From positions 1 through 27,205 of the forward strand of contig DAOTYI010000042.1 of assembly GCA_034434895.1 (NCBI GenBank): 27,205 bases of DNA. The letters are read 5' to 3'. Every line of letters begins with the position of its first letter. Position 1 is the stretch's first letter. Under the pieces are notes generated by a model. The model saw nothing but the letters and a program-made list of their open reading frames with translations. It was not told the DNA's origin and did not search any database. Position numbers and translations under genes: made by a program. Positions 7,402 to 14,667 of the stretch are shown here, piece after piece. The stretch comes from DAOTXL01 sp034434895 (GTDB taxonomy: Bacteria; Chloroflexota; Anaerolineae; JAAYZQ01).

Positions 7402-9570
7402 GTGGCTGTGACTGGAGATCGTGCGCTTGCATGGGCAACAGAATATTTTTCAGGGAGTGAGCTGGAGCTGGTAGAACGTGCCTACATCCAGGCGCGTGAG
7501 GCGCATGATGGGCAGAGGCGTGCCTCCGGCGAACCCTACATTGAGCATTGTGTGGAGGTGGCCCGGATGCTGGCCGATCTCGGCCTGGACCACCGGGCTG
7601 TGGCCGCCGGCCTGCTGCACGATGTGGTGGAAGATACAGGCTGGACCATAGACCAGATCCGGGAGCGGTTCGACGCTGAAGTGGCCCGCCTGGTGGATGG
7701 GGTGACCAAGCTGGCGTACATTGATACCATGAGCAAGATGGGCAGCCGCGACATGGAGGCGCAGGAGGCGGAAAGCCTGCGCAAGATGTTCCTGGCCATG
7801 GTAGATGATGTCCGCGTGGTCCTGATCAAACTGGCCGACCGGCTGCACAATATGCGCACCCTGGGCTCACTGCCTCCTGAACGGCGAGAGCGGATCGCCC
7901 GCGAAACGCTGGAGATCTTTGCCCCTCTGGCCAACCGCCTGGGCATCTGGCAGATCAAGTGGGAGTTGGAGGACCTGGGGTTCCGCCACTACGACCCGGA
8001 TACCTACCGCCATATCGGCGATCTGATCGCCGAGCGGCAGGAAGAACGGGAAAGTTATATCCAGCGGGTGTGTGCCGAGTTGCAGGCCCGCCTGCGGCTG
8101 GAGGGGATCAGCGCCGTGGTCGAAGGACGGCCCAAGCACATTTACAGCATCTACCGCAAGATGCGGCGCAAGGGGGTGGAATTTGATCAGATCTATGATG
8201 TCCGTGGGCTGCGGGTGATTGTGGATTCGGTCCAGGATTGCTATGCTGCCCTGGGGGTGATTCATTCGTTATGGAAGCCGATCCCAGGCCAGTTTGACGA
8301 TTTCATCGCCACACCCAAGGACAACATGTACCAGTCGTTGCATACGGCGGTGGTGGGGCCGGAGGGAAAAACCGTCGAAGCGCAGATCCGGACGCGGGAA
8401 ATGCACCGCCGCGCCGAGTTCGGGATCGCCTCTCACTGGCGCTACAAGGAGGGGGGCAAGCGGGATGTTGCCTTCGAGAACAAGCTGGCCTGGCTCCGTT
8501 CTCTGATGGACTGGCGATCCGACGTTGAGGATGCCCGGGAGTTCGTGGACAGCCTCAAGACCGATCTCCTGGAAGAGCGGGTCTATGTCTTTACCCCCAA
8601 GGGCAAGGTGCTTGACCTGCCGGCCGGTTCAACCCCGATTGATTTTGCCTACTATATCCACACCGAAGTAGGCCATCGCTGCCGAGGCGCGCGGGTGAAC
8701 GGCCAGCTCGTGCCGTTGACCTACCGGCTCAAGAACGGCGACCAAGTGGAGATCATCACCGCCAAACGTGGGGGGCCAAGCCGGGACTGGCTGCGTCCCG
8801 ATCTGGGCTACGTTCGTTCGGCGCGCAGCCGGCAAAAGATCCGCCGCTGGTTCCGCCAGCAGGATCGAGAGGAGAACATCGCCTTTGGCCGGGAGCAGCT
8901 CCGGCGGGAACTGAAGCGGCTGAACCTGACCGACAGCGTGACCTACCAGGAGATCGCCGCCCTTTTTGATTACAAGAATGTAGACGATTTCTTTGCAGCC
9001 ATCGGCTATGGCGATCTGAATTCGCAACGGGTGGCCGCCCGGGTCCTGCAGGTGCTGCGCCCCGACGAGATCTTTCCGGAGGAGGTAGCGCCTCCTCCAG
9101 CCATCACGCCGGAAGGGGTCCGGGTCAAGGGGGTGGGCGACCTGTATACCCAACTGGCGCAGTGCTGCAAACCCAGGCCGGACGACCCTTCCCCCATCAT
9201 CGGCTATGTCACCCGAGGCCGTGGCGTGACCATCCATAAATGGGACTGCCCCAACATCCTGCTCCGCACCAGCAAGGGGGAGATGGAGCGGTTGATCGAG
9301 GTAGATTGGGGCAAACCCCAGGAACATATCTATCCTGTGGTCATCAAAGTCCGGGCCTGGGATCGGGATGGCCTGCTGCGCGACATCGCCACGGTCATTG
9401 CCGAAGAAGGGGTCAACATGCGCAAGGTCAACTCCACCTCGGTGCAAAAGACAAACCTGGCCACCCTGACCGCCACCCTGGAGATCACGAATATCGGCCA
9501 GCTCATCAGCATCCTGGACAGGATCGAGCGCCTGCCCAACGTGATCGAGGTGACCCGCCAGGCCAGCTAG
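7402..9570 (+). CDS. rel: Bifunctional (p)ppGpp synthetase/hydrolase
   Basis: A 722-residue Rel/SpoT-family protein that makes and degrades the stringent-response alarmone (p)ppGpp. In order: an HD hydrolase domain with HDVVED (His about 73, Asp about 74), all of it present, so hydrolysis is likely active; the synthetase domain (about 235-350) with HIYSIYRKM, FDQIYDVRGLRVIV and the FDDFIATPKDNMYQSLHT substrate loop; a TGS domain (about 393-453, VYVFTPKGKVLDLP); a conserved CC segment (LAQCCKPRP); and a C-terminal ACT domain (about 645-720). I chose GTG 7402 because GGGAG lies 9 nt upstream and the promoter lies at 7327-7355. The frame is open further upstream to 7309, but that part spans the promoter. 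Length fits the long-RSH family. It is transcribed alone and converges with ppiC. Confidence 0.96.
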   Translation: MAVTGDRALAWATEYFSGSELELVERAYIQAREAHDGQRRASGEPYIEHCVEVARMLADLGLDHRAVAAGLLHDVVEDTGWTIDQIRERFDAEVARLVDGVTKLAYIDTMSKMGSRDMEAQEAESLRKMFLAMVDDVRVVLIKLADRLHNMRTLGSLPPERRERIARETLEIFAPLANRLGIWQIKWELEDLGFRHYDPDTYRHIGDLIAERQEERESYIQRVCAELQARLRLEGISAVVEGRPKHIYSIYRKMRRKGVEFDQIYDVRGLRVIVDSVQDCYAALGVIHSLWKPIPGQFDDFIATPKDNMYQSLHTAVVGPEGKTVEAQIRTREMHRRAEFGIASHWRYKEGGKRDVAFENKLAWLRSLMDWRSDVEDAREFVDSLKTDLLEERVYVFTPKGKVLDLPAGSTPIDFAYYIHTEVGHRCRGARVNGQLVPLTYRLKNGDQVEIITAKRGGPSRDWLRPDLGYVRSARSRQKIRRWFRQQDREENIAFGREQLRRELKRLNLTDSVTYQEIAALFDYKNVDDFFAAIGYGDLNSQRVAARVLQVLRPDEIFPEEVAPPPAITPEGVRVKGVGDLYTQLAQCCKPRPDDPSPIIGYVTRGRGVTIHKWDCPNILLRTSKGEMERLIEVDWGKPQEHIYPVVIKVRAWDRDGLLRDIATVIAEEGVNMRKVNSTSVQKTNLATLTATLEITNIGQLISILDRIERLPNVIEVTRQAS

Positions 9571-9582
9571 CTCTTATGCCAG

Positions 9583-9612
9583 AGTAGGGCAACTGCGAGC
9601 AGTTGCCCTACT
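9583..9612. repeat. 14-bp palindrome overlapping the ppiC stop codon
   Basis: AGTAGGGCAACTGC (9583-9596) pairs perfectly with GCAGTTGCCCTACT (9599-9612) around a 2-nt loop. It lies between the convergent genes rel and ppiC, and its outer arm contains the TAG stop of ppiC (9610-9608). No T-tract follows on either strand, so it is not a canonical terminator, though it could block read-through in both directions. The same GGGCAACTG/CAGTTGyCCT core occurs at 18064-18100, again on a stop codon. Confidence 0.75.
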
Positions 9613-10798
9613 GGGTGAAGGGATCGGCGGGGATCTGGTCTGGCTGCAAAAGTCGCTCGATCTGGACATCAGGCGAGGCTTTGCGTGCTGTCAGCCAGTC
9701 GTTGAGGGCACTGTTTCTCCGCGAGGAAACCACCTCGGCCGGCAGCGGGCCGTTCTCATTCCTCTCCACCACCCGCAGCAGATAGAACCGGCCATTGCTC
9801 TCCACCACGCGCGCTGTGCCGGCCGCCATCGAAAAGATGGCCGTATCCACCTCCTCCCCATACCGGCTGCTCAACTGACCGGCAGCCACCCAGCCCAGGT
9901 CCCCACCGGTTTCGGCCGTCTGGGTGTCGGTCGAAACCTCCCTGGCCACCAGGGCAAAATCTTCTCCGCTTTCAACCCGTTTCAAGGCCGAATCGGCTTC
10001 TTCCCGGCTGTCAGCCTGGACCATCTGCACATGAACCACCAGGCCGGTGGTCATGACCTGACTGGCAAGGAACTCCTGCACCTTCTGCCGCAGCAGGCTA
10101 TGCTCCACAATGGTCCGAAACGCCTTATCTGACAGCTTCATGTCAACCAGTGCTTCCTGGTAAACCTTATCCACATCGGCCTGGGATAGCGGTGTTGGCG
10201 TCGGAAGCCGGGTGGTGTCGGTGATCGAGGTGGACGGAGATGCGGATGCAGAGCTCCTGGCCTGGTTGTTGATCATATCGTTGATGGCCTGCGTGACCTC
10301 CTGGGCCGTGACCACCAACCCTGCCTCCCGGGCCTTTTCCTGGATCAGAGCATCTTCAACCAGCTCATCCAGGACCGTTTGGGGCACAGTACCCAGGTAC
10401 GATTCCAGTTGCTGGAGTTGTTGTTCATACAAGGAGCGCAGGAACTCATTCTCCTGCAAGTTGGGGTCCAGCGTGCTCAGTTCCTGGTTCAGCATCCTGA
10501 TGCTGTTGTGCAGGCTGTAGCGACGATAGGTCAACAGGCCCTCATAGCGTTCCAGCGGGATTTTGGTGCCATTGACAAGGGCAACCGGTTTGGAGGGTTT
10601 GACCAGCACCTCGCTGACCAGAGCAAAGCCGAGGATAAACAGGATGACCAGGCCCAATGCGCCAACACTGAGCCAGATAATGCGAAGTTGCCGGGCCTCT
10701 TTGCGGCTCAGGGCAATCTGTTTCCTGGTCTGCCTGACCGCCTGTTGTGGTTCCCCCTTGCGTGGCGGGCGCTTCCCGGCTGTAACTTTTTTCGCCAT
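9608..10798 (-). CDS. Membrane-anchored PpiC-type peptidyl-prolyl isomerase (SurA/PrsA-like foldase)
   Basis: A 396-residue protein with a basic N-terminus, one membrane helix (about 39-62, IIWLSVGALGLVILFILGF) and an extracytoplasmic remainder. A SurA-N-like helical chaperone region follows, including LVEDALIQEKAREAGLVVTAQEV, interrupted by a Ser/Thr/Pro-rich linker (SSASASPSTS). A parvulin PpiC domain comes last (about 255-355, with EDFALVAREVS, GGDLGWV and FYLLRVVER). It probably assists folding of exported proteins. ATG 10798 was chosen because GAGAGG lies 5 nt upstream; the frame is open to 10822 but without support. The protein ends in DPFTQ, with the stop inside a palindromic repeat. 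It follows rpsR across a 168-nt gap filled by a repeat element, so cotranscription is uncertain. Confidence 0.88.
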   Translation of the reverse strand: MAKKVTAGKRPPRKGEPQQAVRQTRKQIALSRKEARQLRIIWLSVGALGLVILFILGFALVSEVLVKPSKPVALVNGTKIPLERYEGLLTYRRYSLHNSIRMLNQELSTLDPNLQENEFLRSLYEQQLQQLESYLGTVPQTVLDELVEDALIQEKAREAGLVVTAQEVTQAINDMINNQARSSASASPSTSITDTTRLPTPTPLSQADVDKVYQEALVDMKLSDKAFRTIVEHSLLRQKVQEFLASQVMTTGLVVHVQMVQADSREEADSALKRVESGEDFALVAREVSTDTQTAETGGDLGWVAAGQLSSRYGEEVDTAIFSMAAGTARVVESNGRFYLLRVVERNENGPLPAEVVSSRRNSALNDWLTARKASPDVQIERLLQPDQIPADPFTQ

Positions 10799-10837
10799 CG
10801 AATCCTCTCTGCCTTTTCGCATCCTTCGTGCCTATTA

Positions 10838-10961
10838 CAACGATGGTTCATGTTCTGCACTCGCCGCAGAGGCAGAGGTCGTGGAGAAAACCGATAAAAA
10901 AACCTCTGCGAACTCTGCGTCTCCCCGGTGAACAGGCAGTGTCCAGGTCAAACCATCGTTG
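10838..10961. repeat. MITE-like element with 11-bp terminal inverted repeats
   Basis: CAACGATGGTT (10838-10848) and AACCATCGTTG (10951-10961) are perfect inverted repeats bounding 124 bp. Inside lies a second imperfect dyad of GCAGAGG/CCTCTGC blocks: GCAGAGGCAGAGG on the left and CCTCTGCGAACTCTGC on the right, separated by an A-rich loop with a run of seven A. No open frame is contained. It fills most of the space between rpsR and ppiC. The CTCTGCG-type text resembles a small repeat that I recall from many environmental bacterial genomes; that is memory, not a search. Confidence 0.6.
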
Positions 10962-10966
10962 CAGGA

Positions 10967-11275
10967 TCAGTAACGGCGCATATGCTCTGCCGTAAAGGGC
11001 AACAGCGCCAGATAGCGCGCTCTCTTGATGGCCACCGCCAGCCGGCGTTGGTGCCTGGCGCATGTGCCGGTCTTGCGCTGGCCTTTGATCTTGCCCCGCT
11101 CGGTCAAATAGCGCCGCAGAGTGTTGACATCTTTGTAGTCAATGGTCTTGACCTTTTCCAGACAAAAGGCGCATACTCGCCGCCGCCGGACAAAACGCCC
11201 CGGGCCGCCATACTTCCGACCCCGTGGACCTGCATATTCTGGACCTTCTTCTTCGAAATAGTCGTCGTTGTTCAT
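10967..11275 (-). CDS. rpsR: 30S ribosomal protein S18 (zinc-type)
   Basis: A 102-residue S18. An acidic then Gly/Arg-rich N-terminal extension (about 1-30) precedes the core VCAFCLEKVKTIDYKD, RRYLTERGKI and the C-terminal RARYLALLPFT. CAFC together with CARH gives the CxxC...CxxH set of the zinc-binding form of S18. S18 pairs with S6 on the 30S platform. The ATG has AAAGGAG about 7 nt upstream. The gene starts 11 nt after ssb, completing the common rpsF-ssb-rpsR order; rplI, often next, is absent and is replaced by a repeat element and ppiC. Confidence 0.97.
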   Translation of the reverse strand: MNNDDYFEEEGPEYAGPRGRKYGGPGRFVRRRRVCAFCLEKVKTIDYKDVNTLRRYLTERGKIKGQRKTGTCARHQRRLAVAIKRARYLALLPFTAEHMRRY

Positions 11276-11286
11276 CCTGTTCTCCT

Positions 11287-12045
11287 TTAGAAGGGAGGCT
11301 CGTCCCTGTCTGGTTCCTCTGTGCCTTCCTGTTTTGGACGCGGACCGAGCAGGATCATTTCGTTGGCGACCAGCTCGGTGCGAAAATACTTCTTACCGTC
11401 GGGTTGCTCCCAGCCTCGGGTGCGCAACTCGCCTTCGATATAAACCCGGCGCCCCTTGCTCAGGTATTGATTGCAGATCTCGGCCAGGCTGCCCCACGAC
11501 ACGACGTTAAACCACTCGGTCGCATCCCGCCGATCTCCGTCGGCTGTGGTCCAGGTGCGGGTGGCGGCCAGATTGAACGAGGTGACCGCCTGCCCTCCTG
11601 GCGTGTAGCGCATCTCCGGGTCCCGTCCCAGGTTGCCGATGACCATCACCTGGTTGAGACAGAGAGGGGCACCCTGATCCTCCTCTGCGATCTGCTCCTG
11701 AGACAGATTATCCGGGATATCCATCGGGATCAGCTTGTTAGCCACGATTTCGGTGCGGTAGCGCCGCTGACCACTTGCATCCTCCCAACTCCGCGTTTGC
11801 AGATGCCCCTCGACGTAGACCCGTTGGTTTCTCCGCAAACGCTGGTTGGCGATCTCTGCCAGATTGCCCCAGGCCACCACGTTGAACCATTCCGTAGACT
11901 CGCGCGTCTCGCCGGCATTGGTGGTCCACCGCCGGTTCGTTGAGATGCTGAATGAGGTGACCGGTTGACCGTTGGCCGTTGCTCGTATCTCTGGATCCTG
12001 CTCTACAAAGCCGATGATCATCGCTTTATTCAACCCTCGAGCCAT
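11287..12045 (-). CDS. ssb: Single-stranded DNA-binding protein with two OB folds
   Basis: A 252-residue SSB made of two tandem OB domains. Copy 1 (about 1-112) has MIIGFVEQDPEIR, TEWFNVVAWGNLAEI and RVYVEGHLQTRSW. Copy 2 (about 130-233) has VMVIGNLGRDPEMR, TEWFNVVSWGSLAEI and RVYIEGELRTRGW. The C-terminus EEPDRDEPPF is acidic and ends in PPF, like the protein-interaction tip of SSB. Ordinary bacterial SSBs have one OB fold and work as tetramers; a two-OB protomer working as a dimer is best known from Deinococcus-Thermus. It binds ssDNA in replication, repair and recombination. AGGAG lies about 12 nt before the ATG. It lies between rpsF and rpsR, the usual ssb position, so it is the chromosomal copy and not a plasmid or phage extra. 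Confidence 0.95.
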   Translation of the reverse strand: MARGLNKAMIIGFVEQDPEIRATANGQPVTSFSISTNRRWTTNAGETRESTEWFNVVAWGNLAEIANQRLRRNQRVYVEGHLQTRSWEDASGQRRYRTEIVANKLIPMDIPDNLSQEQIAEEDQGAPLCLNQVMVIGNLGRDPEMRYTPGGQAVTSFNLAATRTWTTADGDRRDATEWFNVVSWGSLAEICNQYLSKGRRVYIEGELRTRGWEQPDGKKYFRTELVANEMILLGPRPKQEGTEEPDRDEPPF

Positions 12046-12154
12046 ATCCCACCACTCCTTTGCTCCATCATCCAGCTCATTCCTTGGGCCTCACGTCCTG
12101 CATTGGGGGCAGGTGCCGGGCACCGGGCATCAACCTGAACAGTTCCGGTGGAGA

Positions 12155-12457
12155 TCAGATCTCGTCACTGCGGAGGAGCAGATAGCGCAGTACCTTCTCA
12201 TCCAGCTTGAGGACACGCTCGATCTCGGCCAGGGCAGGGGGCGGGGTTTGGAAGGTCATGATGACATCATAGCCATCCAGCTTCTTTTTGATGGGGAAAG
12301 CCAGTCGCCGCTTGCCTCGGGCCTCTACCTTGATCACCTCGCCGCCGGTGCCGCCATGACCAGCCGAGATCAACTGGCTCACCTTGCCGATGGTGGCCTG
12401 TATGGCCTCCTCTTCTGCATCGGCATCGAGGATCAGGTACAGCTCGTATTCCCTCAT
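12155..12457 (-). CDS. rpsF: 30S ribosomal protein S6
   Basis: A 100-residue S6 starting MREYELYLILDADAEEEAI, with the later strand KRRLAFPIKKKLDGYDVIMTF and a C-terminal KVLRYLLLR. ATG 12457 was chosen because AAAGGAGG lies about 7 nt upstream and the family always starts at MR(x)YE; the longer open frame has no support. S6 binds S18 and helps build the 30S platform. It is first in rpsF-ssb-rpsR, with a 109-nt gap before ssb that shows no clear element. A promoter at 12561-12589 and an S6:S18-like leader fold (12512-12545) precede it. Confidence 0.96.
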   Translation of the reverse strand: MREYELYLILDADAEEEAIQATIGKVSQLISAGHGGTGGEVIKVEARGKRRLAFPIKKKLDGYDVIMTFQTPPPALAEIERVLKLDEKVLRYLLLRSDEI

Positions 12458-12481
12458 GTTTGACCTCCTTTCCATGGGATT

Positions 12482-12503
12482 GCCTGTGGTCCACGCCACA
12501 GGC
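12482..12503 (-). promoter_or_regulatory. Leader hairpin close to the rpsF ribosome-binding site
   Basis: GCCTGTGG (12482-12489) and CCACAGGC (12496-12503) form an 8-bp stem with a 6-nt loop in the rpsF 5' leader. It lies between the S6:S18-like fold and the AAAGGAGG ribosome-binding site and ends about 14 nt before the latter. It could help couple leader folding to rpsF translation. Confidence 0.45.
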
Positions 12504-12511
12504 GGAAAGAA

Positions 12512-12545
12512 GAGGGACGGGTGCCTGACGGCCTGTCAGCCCCTC
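12512..12545 (-). promoter_or_regulatory. Candidate S6:S18-binding leader element of rpsF
   Basis: Read on the minus strand from 12545, GAGGG pairs with CCCUC (12516-12512). Inside it CUGAC (12539-12535) pairs with GUCAG (12529-12525), closing an AGGCC loop. The 5' side between the stems has one G, whereas the 3' side has a GCACCCGU bulge that contains CCG. A two-stem hairpin with a CCG-bearing 3' bulge upstream of rpsF is the described shape of the S6:S18 autoregulatory element, in which the protein pair binds its own mRNA. The match is by shape and CCG only, not by a covariance model. Confidence 0.6.
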
Positions 12546-12560
12546 TGTACAGCGTCCGCA

Positions 12561-12589
12561 ACTATAGCATAATCACCGCTTCTTGGCAA
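12561..12589 (-). promoter_or_regulatory. SigA-type promoter of rpsF-ssb-rpsR
   Basis: On the minus strand TTGCCA (12589-12584), a 17-nt spacer, then TATAGT (12566-12561), preceded by TGC, which gives an extended -10. Transcription should start near 12554, leaving a leader of about 97 nt that contains both hairpins described for rpsF. Confidence 0.7.
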
Positions 12590-12617
12590 ATGGGATGGCG
12601 GTCAAGGCCGGCCCCAT

Positions 12618-14363
12618 CTACCTGATCCGAAAATCCCGCAGGATGCTCCCCCCGATAAACTCCCGCAAGATCGAATTGTCAGGAACCAATTCTGTCCCCA
12701 GCGGTTCGAACCAGTCCAAAAATGCCAGCAACCGCTTGGCCTCGACATAAGCCCGGTTGCCGGGTCGGACCTGCAACAGCAGTGGTTCGGCCAGCGGCTT
12801 GAGCACCGCCAGCTCGTAGACCAACGCTGAATTGAACATCACATCGGCGTGTTCCTGGAAGGGGAAGATCCAGCGCTTTTCGCCGCGCCGCACACTCTCC
12901 CAACGCTCAATGGTCTGCCGGGCCGAATAGCCCCGTTGGGCAGCGTCGCGCACGATGCGGCGGATGAGCCGCGTATCGGTGGTCGGAATGCGGTTGTGTT
13001 TGTCTATGTTGAGCTGGGTCAACGCCGAAACATAGATGCGATAGACCCGCTCAGCAGGCACATGGGGCACCAGATCGGGATTCAGGCCGTGGATGCCCTC
13101 GACCAGCACGATGTGATCAGGTCCCAGGCACACCGTCTCGCCCACCTCCCGCAACCCGGTCTGAAAGTTGTAGCGGGGCAGGGTCACCTCCTGTCCTTCC
13201 AGGAGCCGCAGCAGGTGTTCATTGAACAGGGCCACGTCCAACGCGCCTAGTGATTCAAAGTCGTACTCCCCCTGCTCATCGCGGGGGGTCTGGTCCCGGT
13301 TCACAAAATAGTTGTCCATCTCCAGGGGAAAAGGCCGCAGGCCGTTGGCCAGCAGTTGGATGCTCAGCCGTTTCGAGAAGGTTGTCTTGCCCGAACAGGA
13401 TGGCCCGGCGATGAGCACCAGCCGCACTCCTGCCCCCTTCGCCCTCCCTTTCGCGCCATCGTTCCGGGCCGCAATCTCGGCGGCGATGCGGGCCACGCGC
13501 TGCTCGTGCAATGCCTCCGAGACCAGGACCACCTCGCGCACCCGCTCCCCGGCAATCGCTTCGTTCAGGGCCCCCACATCCGGGATGCCCATCAACTCCA
13601 GCCAGTCACCATACTCACGAAAGACCTTCACCAGCTTGGGATAGTCCACAAATGGATGGAGGTACATCGGCGGATCGCTGCGCGGGAAGCGCAGGACAAA
13701 GCCGGGTGGGTAGTCCTGCAGGCCAAAGACGCTCAGGTAACCGGTGGACGGCACCATATAGCCGTGAAAATAGTCGCGGAAACCGCGCAACTGATAGAGG
13801 GTGAGAAAATCCTTGCGGCGGCGCTGCAGGAGCCGGACTTTGTCGTCATCCCCTCGTGCGGCAAAGAGGGCAATGGCCTCGTTCAGCGGCACCCGTTCCT
13901 TCAGGATCGGTTCATCGGCAGCCACGATCTCCCGCATTCGGGCTTCGATCCGGGCCAACTCTTCAGTACTGAACGGCTCGCGGCCGCGCACCTGGCAGAA
14001 ATAGCCGCCAAAGGTCAACGAATGGTCCACATAGACGGTGGCTTCGGGAAACAGCTCATGGACGGCGATCACCAGCAGGAAGGCCAGCGAGCGGCGATAG
14101 ATCCGAAAGCCGTCGCTGTCGGCCATGGTGACCGGCGTCACCTCGATATCCCCCTCCACCCGGTAGGTCAGCTCGCGCAGGTCGTTGTCAATCAGGGCCG
14201 CGACCGTCGGCGCATTCGGGTCGGAGCCGGCAACGCGGATAAACTCCTCCAGCGGCGTGCCCACCGGCCCCTCGAACACCCGTCCATCGTCAAACCAGAC
14301 CTGGGCGGTGTCCCGCGGCTGCGCCGGGCGGATGGCGGGGTTTGGGGTTTGGGTATTGTGCAT
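12618..14363 (-). CDS. TGS-domain nucleoside (uridine kinase-like) kinase
   Basis: A 581-residue fusion protein. An N-terminal degenerate TGS domain (about 20-85) and a threonyl-tRNA-synthetase-like second domain (about 90-200, with VDHSLTFGGYFCQV) precede a uridine kinase/phosphoribulokinase-type kinase. The P-loop GPSCSGKTTFSKRL starts at about residue 319. PLEMDNYFVNRDQTPRDE is the nucleoside/Mg region, VEGIHGLNPDL follows Walker B, and RLIRRIVRDAAQRGYSA is the arginine-rich segment of the family. It probably phosphorylates a nucleoside; the exact substrate is uncertain. The first residues (MHNTQTPNPA) are encoded by a CAATACCC-type repeat, and two AGGAGG copies from a heptad repeat precede the ATG. 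It is the last gene of the arsA-mnmA-membrane protein series, 16 nt after the latter. Confidence 0.85.
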   Translation of the reverse strand: MHNTQTPNPAIRPAQPRDTAQVWFDDGRVFEGPVGTPLEEFIRVAGSDPNAPTVAALIDNDLRELTYRVEGDIEVTPVTMADSDGFRIYRRSLAFLLVIAVHELFPEATVYVDHSLTFGGYFCQVRGREPFSTEELARIEARMREIVAADEPILKERVPLNEAIALFAARGDDDKVRLLQRRRKDFLTLYQLRGFRDYFHGYMVPSTGYLSVFGLQDYPPGFVLRFPRSDPPMYLHPFVDYPKLVKVFREYGDWLELMGIPDVGALNEAIAGERVREVVLVSEALHEQRVARIAAEIAARNDGAKGRAKGAGVRLVLIAGPSCSGKTTFSKRLSIQLLANGLRPFPLEMDNYFVNRDQTPRDEQGEYDFESLGALDVALFNEHLLRLLEGQEVTLPRYNFQTGLREVGETVCLGPDHIVLVEGIHGLNPDLVPHVPAERVYRIYVSALTQLNIDKHNRIPTTDTRLIRRIVRDAAQRGYSARQTIERWESVRRGEKRWIFPFQEHADVMFNSALVYELAVLKPLAEPLLLQVRPGNRAYVEAKRLLAFLDWFEPLGTELVPDNSILREFIGGSILRDFRIR

Positions 14364-14403
14364 TGCCTCCTGCCTCCTGCTATCTTGCCTCCTGCCTTTT
14401 GCC
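14364..14403 (-). repeat. Heptad repeat GGCAGGA bridging two genes and supplying the RBS
   Basis: Minus-strand reading gives GGCAAAA, GGCAGGA, GGCAAGA, then TAG, then GCAGGA, GGCAGGA and GGCA before the ATG of the kinase. The heptads encode the last residues of the upstream membrane protein (GKRQEAR), its stop codon interrupts them, and the remaining copies provide two AGGAGG ribosome-binding sequences for the next gene. Confidence 0.6.
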
Positions 14404-14667
14404 TTCCTGGATGAGCCAGCGGGCGATCAAGAGGAAGAGCAGGGCGATGAGACTGCCTTCCATGACCCGCACTTGGCCGATTGTCCAGGGGATGAGGTCC
14501 AGCATCTGACCGGCAACCTGGCCGGTGGCAAAACCGACGACGGCGGCCAGCCAGTAGAACAGCAGGTCGCGCAGGCGGCGGCCCTGCCACAGGTGAAAAA
14601 GGGCTGCCCAGGCCGAAGCCAGGAGGATGGAAAGGACCAGGGCCGGCATCTGAACCATGTCAATCAT
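14380..14667 (-). CDS. Small membrane protein, three predicted helices, unknown function
   Basis: A 95-residue hydrophobic protein. Helices can be placed at about 8-26 (PALVLSILLASAWAALFHL), 36-55 (LLFYWLAAVVGFATGQVAG) and 70-89 (MEGSLIALLFLLIARWLI), with basic RRLRD between the first two. I do not recognise a family. Its ATG overlaps the end of mnmA by 8 nt, so it is translated with mnmA. The last residues, EGKRQEAR, come from the heptad repeat at 14364-14403, so the native C-terminus may once have been different. Membrane topology and tight coupling are the only functional clues. Confidence 0.7.
   Translation of the reverse strand: MIDMVQMPALVLSILLASAWAALFHLWQGRRLRDLLFYWLAAVVGFATGQVAGQMLDLIPWTIGQVRVMEGSLIALLFLLIARWLIQEGKRQEAR

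Noticed and set aside
9583..9612. Canonical intrinsic terminator
   Set aside because: The stem is good but neither strand has a following T-tract; reported as a palindromic repeat instead.
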